Source: Lujinxingia vulgaris (GTDB taxonomy: Bacteria; Myxococcota_A; Bradymonadia; Bradymonadales; Bradymonadaceae). From it: DNA of 64,000 nt. The notes under the pieces were generated by a model. It saw only the letters and a program-made list of their open reading frames with translations. It did no database searches and was not told the DNA's origin. Positions 1-8,655 of this stretch are shown here, piece by piece. Where the stretch lies: NCBI RefSeq assembly GCF_007997005.1, contig NZ_VOSL01000054.1:62001-126000 (forward strand). Direction: 5' to 3'. The position numbers and the translations under genes were made by a program. The stretch's first letter is position 1. Each line of letters opens with the position of its first letter.

Positions 1-3000
1 ACACGGTACGCGCCGGCCTCATAGGCCTCCTGGAACTCGGCGGTGGCGGCGGTCTCCTGCACGTTGTTCTGAAGACGTTGCATAAAGCGCGCCTCCCACT
101 GCGTGCCTTCGGCGATTGGCAAGAGCCAGCCCAGCGCCTCCAGAGGAAGCACCTCAATGCCGTAACGCGTCACCACGTCGTCGAGCGCACGATCGCCGGC
201 CACACCCATCTTCTCAAGCACGTGCAGCGCGTAGGCATCCACCGTGGCGCGAGAGCGCGGGCTGTAGTCGGTGGTGTAGCGCTCCACCTGCGCGATGTAG
301 GCGCGGGCACGCTGCAGCGCATAGGCGGGAACCTCCAGCCCCGCCTCATCGGCCATCCACAGCGCATGGGTGGCGTGCACACTCACGTAAGGCCAGGACT
401 GACGACTTCCCTTCCAGAACCCAAACCCGCCATCGCCGCGCTGGGCCTGCACAATCTGGTCGACCCACTCCTGCTGCGACGCCTTAAGATCGTCGACCGA
501 AGGCAGCCCCTCGGCCTCAAACGCATCGAGCACATCGTAGAGCGCCAGCACCGACATCAGCCGGCTGGCGGTCTGCTCGGAGCAGGCATAGGGGTACGTC
601 GTCAGGTAGATGAACGCATCCGTCAGCGCCTGAAGCTGCGTGGAGGAGGCCGAGAACTCCAGCCCCCCGTACTGCGAGAACGCCTCTTCAGGGACCTGCA
701 CCAGCTCCTGGATCACATCTTCGTCCGAGAGCGAACCGTAGGTCGCAAACGCTTCGGTGGTCGCCGGCGTGAGCACCGGCATCGTGATCAGCTCGGCGTC
801 TGCAAAACTTCCACTGGCCGCGGCCACCTGCACCCGCACCTCGCCAGCGGAGGTCGCCTCGGCCTTCCAGCGAACTTCCACGCGCTGGTTTGCCGGAACC
901 TCCACCCGACGCCCGGGGCTCTCCAGCCACTTCAGGCCGCCGACCGCACGCAATGCGAGATCCACGCTGCGCGCCTCATCGGTCTGGTTATGCAGCACGA
1001 TCGGAAGCTCAAAGCGGTCGCCCACATTGGCAAAACGCGGCGCCGAGGGACGCACCATCAAGGGAAGGCGCGCGACGACCTGAGACTCGCCATGACCGAA
1101 GCGGCGGTCGCCTTCGACCACCACGGCCATCAGGCGGTAGCGGGTGAGGCTGTCGGGCAGGGTGTGTTCGACACGCACGCGACCTTCGGCGTCGGTCACA
1201 AGGTCGCCGTCGAAGAAGGCCAGCGCGTCGAAGACCTCGCGGACGGCGATGGGCGTGTTGGCCTGGCCCCTGCCGCCGGGCGCCGCAGGCGCGGCCTCAG
1301 CGGGCGCAGCCATCGCCATGCGCTTGCGCATCGGCGCGGAGCCTCCTCCACGCATCCCGAGTCCACCAGAAGCCATCCCCTCGGCGGCATCACCCAGCGC
1401 GAGGTTATCGGCCGCCTCCTCCCGCTCCAGAGCTTCATCAGCGCTCGGCGGCACGATCAACCAGCGGCGCGTGCGCATATCGTAAACCCCGGCAGGGAGC
1501 TCCGGGTAGAAGATGCTCAGCGGGTCGCGCAGCGCATAATTCGAGAGCCCCAGCACCGCCTCGTCGACCGCAAAAAGCGCCACATTCGCACCGCTCACAG
1601 CCTTGCCCTGATGATCGGTGATCACAACATCCACACCGAGCTCTGAGCCAGGATCCACCTGTTCTTCTGCGGGCTCGATCGCCACGTTAAGGCGACGCTC
1701 CACCGGCTCCACTTTCAGCTGAAGCTCACCGCGCGCGAAGGCATCCGGCGAGGCCGCATCATCCACGCCGAGACTCTGCACGGTGAGCGTGAGTGCGGGG
1801 GTCATCGCGTCCTCAATCGGGATCTCGACCACGGGGTTCTCCGCGCTCAGGCGAACCTGCCGCGTCTCATAGCGCCCCTGGCGTCGCAGCTCCACGGTGG
1901 CGTCCATCGGATAGAAGGGTCCGTTGACCATCACCTTTGCCACCTCGCCAGGGCTGTAGGACTCCTGGTCGGGAATGAGCACGAGCTGCTTCTCTTCGAC
2001 AAGATCCGCGCCGCGGGTGTCCTGACCGGCCGCCCACACGCCAAGATGACTCACCGAGCTCCGGCCGGCCTCATCCTCCACCGTCGCGACCGCACGGTAC
2101 GAGCCCGCCGAGAGATCTTTGAACACACAGCGCCCACCATCATCTGGCGAACACCGCGCGAACTCCTCGGCGTCTTCGACCGTGAAGCTCCAGGGGTTGC
2201 GCGCCAGGTAGAGCACAACCTCGACGCTGGCCCCTTCAACCTGCGCCCCATCCACGTCGACCACACGCGTGAGCACCTCCCAGGCCTCACCGCGCTGCAC
2301 GAAGGTCTGCTCACTCTTGAGCCCCACGTAGGCCGCCGCCGGGTGCACCAGCGCGCTGGCGCTGGCCTCCCAGCTCTGGCGGTTGACGTCCATCACCGAC
2401 ATCGTCGCCTGCACGCGGCGAGGAAGGCCGTCATCGGGAGCCTCCCAGCTGAGGTCGAGCACCGAGATGCCCCGGGCGTCCGTCATGCTCTGGTGGCCGC
2501 CGCGCAACGCCTCGGGCACGACCTGCGGCTCCGACGGAGGCTGCCAGCCCCAATGCCCCCAGTAGGGCCGCCACGCGCCAAAGGTCCACCCTTCATTATT
2601 CGGCGGGGTGTAGCCCGCCGAGCTCTCCGCAAAACGCCAGGTCACCGGCGCTCCGGCAAGGCCGCCACCGGCATAATAGGCCGCCTCGACTTCGAAACGG
2701 CTCTCTTCGCCGGCGCGATGCGGCTCGCCAATCGCGCGTGCGCTGACCTCATACTCCGGCCGACGAAACTCCTGGATCTGAAAACTGTGTGCGGTGGTCG
2801 TCCCGGCCGCCTCGCCATCCACGGAGAGTTGCACATGTGCCCAGCCCAGGTTGACGTTGTCGGCGAGCTCCACGTCGAACTCAAAGCCGCCGAACGCGTC
2901 GACCTCGGCCGTGCCGCTGGTGATCTCATTGCCCCGCGACTCCCGCACTCGATAGGTCACCCGCTGCGCACCACCAAGCGACGTGAGCGTCCCTCGCGGC

Positions 3001-5069
3001 CCCGGCTCACGGGCGCGTACCCAACCTTTGAGGGTGACGGTTTCCCCGGGCTTGTACATGCCTCGGTCGTCGATCACATACCACACCGCCTGGTCGCGCT
3101 CCGGCCGTTCGAGACGGTTCCATCCGCGCCCCGACCACCAGCCCGTCTGCGCGTCGGGCGGCATCATCACCACATCACCACCGCCCTGGCGCACCTCCAG
3201 AACCGCCGCATCCGTGGGGACATCCACCGAAAAGTGCCCGTGGTCGTTAACGCGGGCAACCTCCTGGCCATCCACCACAACCTGTACGCCCTTCGTCGGC
3301 TGACCGCTGCTCAACAGGGTCACCCGCCCCTCCAACGTACGCTGATCGCTGGTCAGATCGAGCCCCAGATCCGTGACCTGCACCCAGTACGACCAGCTCG
3401 GCTCCTCATGCCGCCGGCCATGGTTCGGCCAGGGCGTCGGCTCGTCGAGCACCACCATCACCTGACCGGTCCCCGCGCTGTTGAGCGCCTTGCTCAACAC
3501 CACCTCGACCTCATGGCGCGCGTCGACCTCCTCGCCGCGAAAGCGGAACATCTGCGTGTCTACGAGCTCGCCAATTCGCGCCGGCCCCGAGCGCGAGTGC
3601 AAGAACGCCGGATAGTGCGCCGCCTCCACCTTAAAGACCCGCGCCCGCAACGAGCGAAGGCCACCGAGCATCACCGGCAGGCTCGCTGCGGGATTTTTGG
3701 GCAACACGAGCATGTCCGACGGAGGCCCGGCCACAAAGGCCGGGTAGGCCCCTATCTCCACCTGCCCACGGCGATCCCCTTTCAGCGGCTGTCCGAAGGC
3801 ATCCACAAGGCCGGCGCGAACCTCAAAGGCGTAGGTCGTCTTCGGCAGAAAGTCGCCGTTGAGCCAGAGGTGGTCACTCCCTCCGCTGATCTGAAGGTTC
3901 GGCACCTCCGGAGTCACCTTCACCAGGTCTTCAAACTCGGTGTCGGAAGCGATGGGGTTGGTCAGCTTCACATAGATCTGACGTCCAGGCGGGCAGGGCT
4001 CGGAGACGTAGCAGCCGATGCTTTCGACCTGAAACGCCCCGCGCACCCGAAAGTTCGCCTCATGGCCCTCCTGCCCCAGCAGCGGCCCCTCTTTGCTCTC
4101 GATCGGCGCGGCAACCGTCACCTGCACCGTCGCGCCGTCGGGGTAGTTCTCGGTGGGCACAAGCGTGAGCACGCGCCCCTCGTCAGCCGCCCCCTTCACG
4201 CCACCGGCCTCCTGCAGCTCGGCAGCCTCATCGCCGCTGACCCGGCGCATCGCAATGGTCTTGCGACCCGCCTGCACCCGGATCTTCGAGGCCATCGTCT
4301 CGGGCACGGGCTGATTGAACACCACGTGCACCGGCGCGTCGGCCGCCTGCACGCCGTAGCGCGGATACACCGCGCTGACCTTCGCCGGCGGGGTCTCAAA
4401 GCCAAAACGCACCGCCTCCTCAAGCGTCGATCCGTCCACCGAGGTCACGCCGGCAGCCACCTCCACCTGGTAGGCCGTGGCCCTCGGCCACGCCTCGCTC
4501 ACCTCATAGACCGCCGTGCGCGTCCCCAGCCAACGCCACCTCCCCTCCGGCTGCGGCTCGATCGTGATATCCGGCGCCTCAGCTTCGCCGGCCTGCCCCA
4601 CCGCGATCATCGGGCGGCTAAAGCTCACCGAGAGCTGAATCGGCCCCTCCACCGCCCCCTCGGGCCGAAACGCCAGCACGTCGAGCGGGCCGGCCTGAGG
4701 CGCTTCGCTGACCACCTGCGTCAGATCCGGCGGCCACGCCTCGCTGACCTCTTTGCCAGGCACCGCCGGCGGCATCGTGTCGCTACGACGCCGAAACGCA
4801 ACCTCATCGCCCTCTTTACCCTCCAGCGGCTCCAGCCGCCCGAGAAGCTGCGCGATCTCCTCCTCAGAGAGCGCCTCGCCACGCACCGCCTTGACCATCT
4901 CGTACCCCTCATCTTCACCCAGCACCCCGCCCATCGCTGGCGGCGCCTCGGTATCGCCGAGCTGCCCCTCGGCCAGCCCATCCACCGACGAGCGCTTGGA
5001 GCTGCACCCCACCATCAGCGCCGCCGCCATCATCACCGCTACCCATCTGCCCGCGCTCATCGCTCGCAT
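1..5069 (-). CDS. Bacterial alpha-2-macroglobulin lipoprotein (3' end outside window)
   Basis: A single minus-strand frame stays open from the left window edge to an ATG at 5069. The N terminus is a lipoprotein signal with Cys22 in LMVGC, so the protein is probably anchored on the periplasmic side of a membrane. About 1,690 residues are visible. Ig-like MG domains are followed by the family signature LPDSLTRYRLMAVV and then YPYACSEQTASR at 564-598. There Cys and Gln of the CxxQ thioester (Cys about residue 1496) are both present, so the protease-trapping covalent chemistry should be possible. An alpha-alpha toroid-like segment rich in Trp and Gly follows and runs off the window. Family members trap attacking proteases and often sit beside pbpC; the next gene lies outside the window. 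The start has AGGAAG just upstream; an ATG at 5060 is an alternative. Confidence 0.93.
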   Translation of the reverse strand, partial: MRAMSAGRWVAVMMAAALMVGCSSKRSSVDGLAEGQLGDTEAPPAMGGVLGEDEGYEMVKAVRGEALSEEEIAQLLGRLEPLEGKEGDEVAFRRRSDTMPPAVPGKEVSEAWPPDLTQVVSEAPQAGPLDVLAFRPEGAVEGPIQLSVSFSRPMIAVGQAGEAEAPDITIEPQPEGRWRWLGTRTAVYEVSEAWPRATAYQVEVAAGVTSVDGSTLEEAVRFGFETPPAKVSAVYPRYGVQAADAPVHVVFNQPVPETMASKIRVQAGRKTIAMRRVSGDEAAELQEAGGVKGAADEGRVLTLVPTENYPDGATVQVTVAAPIESKEGPLLGQEGHEANFRVRGAFQVESIGCYVSEPCPPGRQIYVKLTNPIASDTEFEDLVKVTPEVPNLQISGGSDHLWLNGDFLPKTTYAFEVRAGLVDAFGQPLKGDRRGQVEIGAYPAFVAGPPSDMLVLPKNPAASLPVMLGGLRSLRARVFKVEAAHYPAFLHSRSGPARIGELVDTQMFRFRGEEVDARHEVEVVLSKALNSAGTGQVMVVLDEPTPWPNHGRRHEEPSWSYWVQVTDLGLDLTSDQRTLEGRVTLLSSGQPTKGVQVVVDGQEVARVNDHGHFSVDVPTDAAVLEVRQGGGDVVMMPPDAQTGWWSGRGWNRLERPERDQAVWYVIDDRGMYKPGETVTLKGWVRAREPGPRGTLTSLGGAQRVTYRVRESRGNEITSGTAEVDAFGGFEFDVELADNVNLGWAHVQLSVDGEAAGTTTAHSFQIQEFRRPEYEVSARAIGEPHRAGEESRFEVEAAYYAGGGLAGAPVTWRFAESSAGYTPPNNEGWTFGAWRPYWGHWGWQPPSEPQVVPEALRGGHQSMTDARGISVLDLSWEAPDDGLPRRVQATMSVMDVNRQSWEASASALVHPAAAYVGLKSEQTFVQRGEAWEVLTRVVDVDGAQVEGASVEVVLYLARNPWSFTVEDAEEFARCSPDDGGRCVFKDLSAGSYRAVATVEDEAGRSSVSHLGVWAAGQDTRGADLVEEKQLVLIPDQESYSPGEVAKVMVNGPFYPMDATVELRRQGRYETRQVRLSAENPVVEIPIEDAMTPALTLTVQSLGVDDAASPDAFARGELQLKVEPVERRLNVAIEPAEEQVDPGSELGVDVVITDHQGKAVSGANVALFAVDEAVLGLSNYALRDPLSIFYPELPAGVYDMRTRRWLIVPPSADEALEREEAADNLALGDAAEGMASGGLGMRGGGSAPMRKRMAMAAPAEAAPAAPGGRGQANTPIAVREVFDALAFFDGDLVTDAEGRVRVEHTLPDSLTRYRLMAVVVEGDRRFGHGESQVVARLPLMVRPSAPRFANVGDRFELPIVLHNQTDEARSVDLALRAVGGLKWLESPGRRVEVPANQRVEVRWKAEATSAGEVRVQVAAASGSFADAELITMPVLTPATTEAFATYGSLSDEDVIQELVQVPEEAFSQYGGLEFSASSTQLQALTDAFIYLTTYPYACSEQTASRLMSVLALYDVLDAFEAEGLPSVDDLKASQQEWVDQIVQAQRGDGGFGFWKGSRQSWPYVSVHATHALWMADEAGLEVPAYALQRARAYIAQVERYTTDYSPRSRATVDAYALHVLEKMGVAGDRALDDVVTRYGIEVLPLEALGWLLPIAEGTQWEARFMQRLQNNVQETAATAEFQEAYEAGAYR

Positions 5070-5366
5070 GCCTTCCTCGTCATTCAATCCGTTTGAACAT
5101 CCACCGGCGCACTGCGCCCTACCACCTTGTACGCAGCCGCCTTCATTTCGATCTATTTTAATCGAGCAATTCCTTCTAACGTGACACCACACACCCACAT
5201 AAACCACTGAAAACATTACCATTCACACCACGAACCGAGGCTCAAATAACCTCACTCACCGCATCAAGACGATCGATCTCAGCGCCTCCACGCGTCCACC
5301 AAACACGCCAAACAGATCTCCCGAACGCGCCTGGCGAGCAGGCCTCATCCTCCCCCACCGCCGCGA
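5070..5366. other. Intergenic, no gene seen
   Basis: This stretch separates the macroglobulin start from the end of hemW. Its middle (about 5160-5260) is AT-richer than the flanks and probably holds the macroglobulin promoter. I see no convincing -35/-10 pair and no strong hairpin with a T tract. Confidence 0.4.
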
Positions 5367-6599
5367 TCAATGCGCGTCGGGTGTCGCCGCCAGGTAGAGT
5401 CGCTCGGCGACCGTATCGCCCAGATCCAGCCCCCGCAACGTCGGTCGCCAGAGCGCCGGGTTGCCCCCGGATCGCTCCATCAACCCCAACGCTTCGAGCC
5501 CCTCGACCGCCTCGCCAACCCGCACCTTATCCGCTGCCGAGAGCACGCCCGCATAGCGCTCAAAGAGCCCCGAAAGGTCGAGCCCCAGGCGACTGCGCGC
5601 CCCCAGAAAAAGATGCTCCGCAAAGGACTCCCGGGCGCTGAGCACCTCCTCACTCTCGGCCGCCCCCGGGTCGCTTTGCGCCATGTACTCGGCGTACTTT
5701 CGAGCGTTGGCCCGTCGCCAGGAACGCCCGTCGCCCCCCACTCGCAGGCTGTGCGCGCCCACCCCCACGCCCACATAGGGCCTTCGTAGCCAGTAGCCGC
5801 TGTTGTGGCGACTCTCCCCCCCGGGCACCGCAAAGTTGGAGACCTCATAGCGCCACAGGCCCACCTCGGCGGTGCGCTCGACGAGCCGATCCAGAAAAGC
5901 CGCGCTGGCGTCCTCATCGGGGAGGTGCAGGCTGCCGCGCTTTCGCCGAATCCAGAACGCCGTGCCCGGCTCCACCGTCAGGTTATACGCGCTCACATGA
6001 TCGAGGCCCCGCTCCTCCACCAGCCGCTGCATGATGGCCAGATCAGCCTCCCAGGAGGCCGTCGTCTGCCCCGGCACCCCAAACATCAGATCAAGCGAGA
6101 CGCGCTCCATCACCTCCAGCGCCCGCTCCACCCCCTCGATGGCCTGCGCCGCCGAGTGATTGCGCCGGAGCGCCTTGAGCTGCGCATCCTGAAAGCTCTG
6201 ACACCCCACACTTAAGCGCTCCACCCCCAGCGCGCGCCAGGCGTTGAGCTTCGCCTCGGAGAGCTGGTTGGGGTTGGCCTCCAGGGTGAGCTCCGCGCCC
6301 TCTTGCAGCGTCACCACTCCCCGCACCGCCTCAAAAAGTGCCCCCAGGGCCTCGCCAGAGAGCAGAGACGGCGTTCCTCCCCCCACATAAAGGGTGACCG
6401 CCTCATAGCCCTCAAACTCCCCGGCCCGGGCCTTAAGCTCGGCGGCCACACGCTCCACGTAGGCCTGGTGCGGGATCTCCCGCTGCACCGAGACGGCAAA
6501 GTCGCAGTAGGGACAGAGACGCTCGCAGAAGGGCACGTGCACATACACGCCGATCTCCCCCGACCTCATATGCCTTGCAGAAACGTCGACCTCACTCAC
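5367..6599 (-). CDS. hemW: Radical SAM heme chaperone HemW
   Basis: A 410-residue protein of the oxygen-independent coproporphyrinogen oxidase-like radical SAM family. Near the N terminus it has HVPFCERLCPYCDF, the CxxxCxxC cluster-binding motif in the form typical of HemW. YVGGGTPS and the SVGCQSFQ segment follow, then a C-terminal HemW domain. The missing cysteine upstream of the CxxxC motif and the usual HemW length argue for heme trafficking (delivering heme to respiratory enzymes) rather than for HemN oxidase activity. The start is a GTG whose bases overlap the stop of the upstream gene (GTGA), so the two are translationally coupled. An internal ATG shortly downstream (MRSGEIGVYV) is a possible alternative start. 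Confidence 0.9.
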   Translation of the reverse strand: MSEVDVSARHMRSGEIGVYVHVPFCERLCPYCDFAVSVQREIPHQAYVERVAAELKARAGEFEGYEAVTLYVGGGTPSLLSGEALGALFEAVRGVVTLQEGAELTLEANPNQLSEAKLNAWRALGVERLSVGCQSFQDAQLKALRRNHSAAQAIEGVERALEVMERVSLDLMFGVPGQTTASWEADLAIMQRLVEERGLDHVSAYNLTVEPGTAFWIRRKRGSLHLPDEDASAAFLDRLVERTAEVGLWRYEVSNFAVPGGESRHNSGYWLRRPYVGVGVGAHSLRVGGDGRSWRRANARKYAEYMAQSDPGAAESEEVLSARESFAEHLFLGARSRLGLDLSGLFERYAGVLSAADKVRVGEAVEGLEALGLMERSGGNPALWRPTLRGLDLGDTVAERLYLAATPDAH

Positions 6600-7117
6600 C
6601 GGCTGCGCTCGTCGCCCACCTTCAGGTCGATGCGCCCCTGCTCGGTGCGGATCTGCACAAAGCTCGGGCTGTACGACGCCGCGGGCTGTGTCCCGGGGGG
6701 CTCCCCTTCAGCCAGCCGCTCCCAGTCCTGACGCCCCCAGGGCCTTGGGATATGGTAAAAATAACGCAGCGACTCGGCGTTGAGCGTCAGGCGCTCGCCA
6801 CCCTCCACCCGATCGGTGGTGTAGAGGTACTTGCGATCAAAGACCACGCGCACGTCCGTCCAGTCCTTGTTCCCCTTATTCTCGATATAATACTGCCGAC
6901 GATCCAGCTGGCTGGTCAGCTCCTCATCCCCAAAACTCGCCCCGAGCTCGTTGCCATCATCCGGCCCGCTCATCGCCCAGCCCACGCTGGCGATCACCAG
7001 GACCAGAAAGCCCACGACCACCCCGATCTTCTCGACCTGGTAGCGCGTCCCGGACTCAAAGACCCCTTTGAGCTGACGCTGTAACGTGTCCAACACCTCT
7101 TTCGGATCCATCGCCAC
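6596..7117 (-). CDS. Single-pass membrane protein of unknown function, upstream of hemW
   Basis: A 173-residue protein I do not recognise. Residues 1-26 are polar and start with a MDPKEVLDTLQRQL helix. Residues about 30-48 (VVVGFLVLVIASVGWAM) form one membrane segment, and a soluble C-terminal domain follows. That domain has alternating hydrophobic and polar residues (WTDVRVVFDRKYLYT, GERLTLNAESLRYF) suggestive of a small beta sandwich exposed outside the cytoplasm. It overlaps the hemW start by four bases, so the two share a transcript. No catalytic motif is visible. A role linked to heme or membrane redox proteins would be only guilt by association. Confidence 0.8.
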   Translation of the reverse strand: MAMDPKEVLDTLQRQLKGVFESGTRYQVEKIGVVVGFLVLVIASVGWAMSGPDDGNELGASFGDEELTSQLDRRQYYIENKGNKDWTDVRVVFDRKYLYTTDRVEGGERLTLNAESLRYFYHIPRPWGRQDWERLAEGEPPGTQPAASYSPSFVQIRTEQGRIDLKVGDERSR

Positions 7118-7172
7118 TCTCCCGCGGGCAGTCCTTCAAACCTCCCTCCCCTTATACCCCCTTGCCCTCACA

Positions 7173-7216
7173 CTGCACAGCCCGGCCTGATGTCAGACCG
7201 GGCTGCGCCTGTGCAG
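7173..7216. repeat. Nested inverted repeat in intergenic region
   Basis: CTGCACAG and CAGCCCGG recur as inverse complements (CCGGGCTG, CTGTGCAG) around a 12-base loop. It lies downstream of the lipoprotein ending at 7292 and upstream of the 7117 start. There is no T tract on either strand, so it may be a transcript-end stabilising hairpin rather than a classical terminator. Confidence 0.5.
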
Positions 7217-7291
7217 ACGCAAAGCGCCCGGACACGATCCTGAGATGAGGCCGCGCCCAACGTCGCCGCACCACAAACGCCTCAACCTGTC

Positions 7292-7843
7292 TCAATCATC
7301 ATCGTCATCATCGCCACCGCTATCGGTGTAACGACGCTCGTAGAAGTCCGGGTCTTCGCAGAACAAGAATGGCATAAACGCCTCGCAGGTCACCGGCTCA
7401 TCGGAGCCATCGGCGCAGTCTTCCACCCCGTTGCAGTACTTCTCGTGGGTGACCGGCGAGCCGTCGGGGCAGACGCGATCGGGCTCACAGGCGTTGAGGC
7501 ACTCGCTTAAGACCTCGCCACCCAGGGAGCACAAGCTGCGGCCGAGCGCCTCACAGGTCGCGTTGAGCATGCAACCGAGCTGACACGCGCGCACCTCGTC
7601 CTCGAAGTAGCTCTCGTCGCAGTCGGGAGACTCCTGCGGATCCGTCCACAGGCGGCCCAGCCGACAGTCGTTGAGCTTGTCCTGCAGGCCGCGGCACTGC
7701 GTGCCCTCCTCATAGCCCCGGTCTACTCCGCTATGCTCGGCGTCGATGGCCTCCACCCGCTCCACCAGCCCGCAGCCGCTCAACCCCAGAGAGGCCATCA
7801 ACCCGGCGGCCACACCCATCATCCAGAAACGACCCTGCATCAT
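7292..7843 (-). CDS. Lipoprotein with LDL-receptor class A-like module
   Basis: A predicted lipoprotein: MMQGRFWMMGVAAGLMASLG precedes LSGCGL, giving an acylated Cys. The mature part is Cys-rich. Near its C terminus, CPDGSPVTHEKYCNG followed by VEDCADGSDEPVTC matches the LDL-receptor class A pattern. The acidic SDE signature that binds calcium in animal proteins is intact. The protein ends with six Asp residues. A GAGGAGAGG ribosome site directly precedes two adjacent ATGs (7843, 7840); the longer open frame to 7924 has no comparable site. Function unknown: the module suggests calcium-dependent binding of a protein or lipid at the cell surface. This is inference from the motif only. Confidence 0.8.
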   Translation of the reverse strand: MMQGRFWMMGVAAGLMASLGLSGCGLVERVEAIDAEHSGVDRGYEEGTQCRGLQDKLNDCRLGRLWTDPQESPDCDESYFEDEVRACQLGCMLNATCEALGRSLCSLGGEVLSECLNACEPDRVCPDGSPVTHEKYCNGVEDCADGSDEPVTCEAFMPFLFCEDPDFYERRYTDSGGDDDDDD

Positions 7844-8107
7844 CCTCTCCTCATTGACATCATGATCCCTGCTCCGGCGAAGATCATCGCCCGCGAAGTC
7901 GATGCGACGCGCCGAAGCGTTCATTATTCATTCAACATGGCCCCTGCGGTCAACGTCTTGGCGCCGGCGCCCTCACCTGCGCGTCAACATGACCCGGGCC
8001 CTCTTTAACAGAGCTTCACGCGCCTTACCCTTGACGCACCGGCCGCGCTCCCCTCATTCTGAAGAGACCGAACCACCTCCGGGGCACGTTTACGTTTTGT
8101 TCACGCA

Positions 8108-8587
8108 GTGATGTCTATGAACACGATTCCGGCACATATTTTCGGGCTCTTTCTGGCCGTGGGGGTCGGCGTGCTTGTGGGCGTCGGCCTCTTCACCTTC
8201 CTCTACGCCGACGGCCACGCCTACCTCCAGGACGACCCGCTGGTCTGCGCCAACTGCCATATCATGCAGCCGCAGTACGACTCCTGGATGGCGTCGAGCC
8301 ATCAAAACGTGGCCACCTGCAACGACTGCCACACGCCCAAAGGCCTGATCCCCAAATACATCTCAAAGGCCGACAACGGCTTTCGGCACGCCTGGGCCTT
8401 TACCTTCGACAACTTCTACGAGCCCATCCAGATCATCCCGCGCAACCAGCGCGTGTTGCAGAATCAGTGCGTCCACTGCCACGGCGACCTGGTCCACCCG
8501 ATCCTCGACGAGGATAACAACCCCCAGTGCGTCAACTGCCACTTCAACGTCGGCCACGCCGGGCACCAGCGCCCGCAGCGCTTCTGA
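8108..8587 (+). CDS. nrfH: NrfH, membrane tetraheme quinol dehydrogenase subunit of nitrite reductase
   Basis: A 159-residue NapC/NirT-family protein. One N-terminal membrane anchor (IFGLFLAVGVGVLVGVGLF) is followed by four heme c motifs: CANCH, CNDCH, CVHCH and CVNCH. NrfH takes electrons from menaquinol and passes them to NrfA on the outer face of the cytoplasmic membrane. Its length and heme count fit the small subunit rather than longer NapC proteins. nrfA follows 68 bases after its stop, as in other nrfHA operons. The start is uncertain: GTG at 8108 and ATGs at 8111 and 8117 are in frame, and none has a strong ribosome site. Confidence 0.93.
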   Translation: MMSMNTIPAHIFGLFLAVGVGVLVGVGLFTFLYADGHAYLQDDPLVCANCHIMQPQYDSWMASSHQNVATCNDCHTPKGLIPKYISKADNGFRHAWAFTFDNFYEPIQIIPRNQRVLQNQCVHCHGDLVHPILDEDNNPQCVNCHFNVGHAGHQRPQRF

Positions 8588-8655
8588 CGCCTACCGCCCC
8601 CGATCTACGCACCACGCCTTGAGCGCCTTGTTTGCCCGTCTATTGGAGTTTGATG

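Noticed and set aside
78-5096. Long plus-strand open frames (522 and 1,016 codons) opposite the macroglobulin gene
   Set aside because: Translations are extremely rich in Arg, His and Pro with no domain, and the minus strand gives a recognisable macroglobulin; they are antisense shadows of high-GC coding DNA.
8031-8060. Sigma-70 promoter TTGACG-17-TCATTC before nrfH
   Set aside because: The -10 match is poor, and promoter consensus of this organism is unknown.
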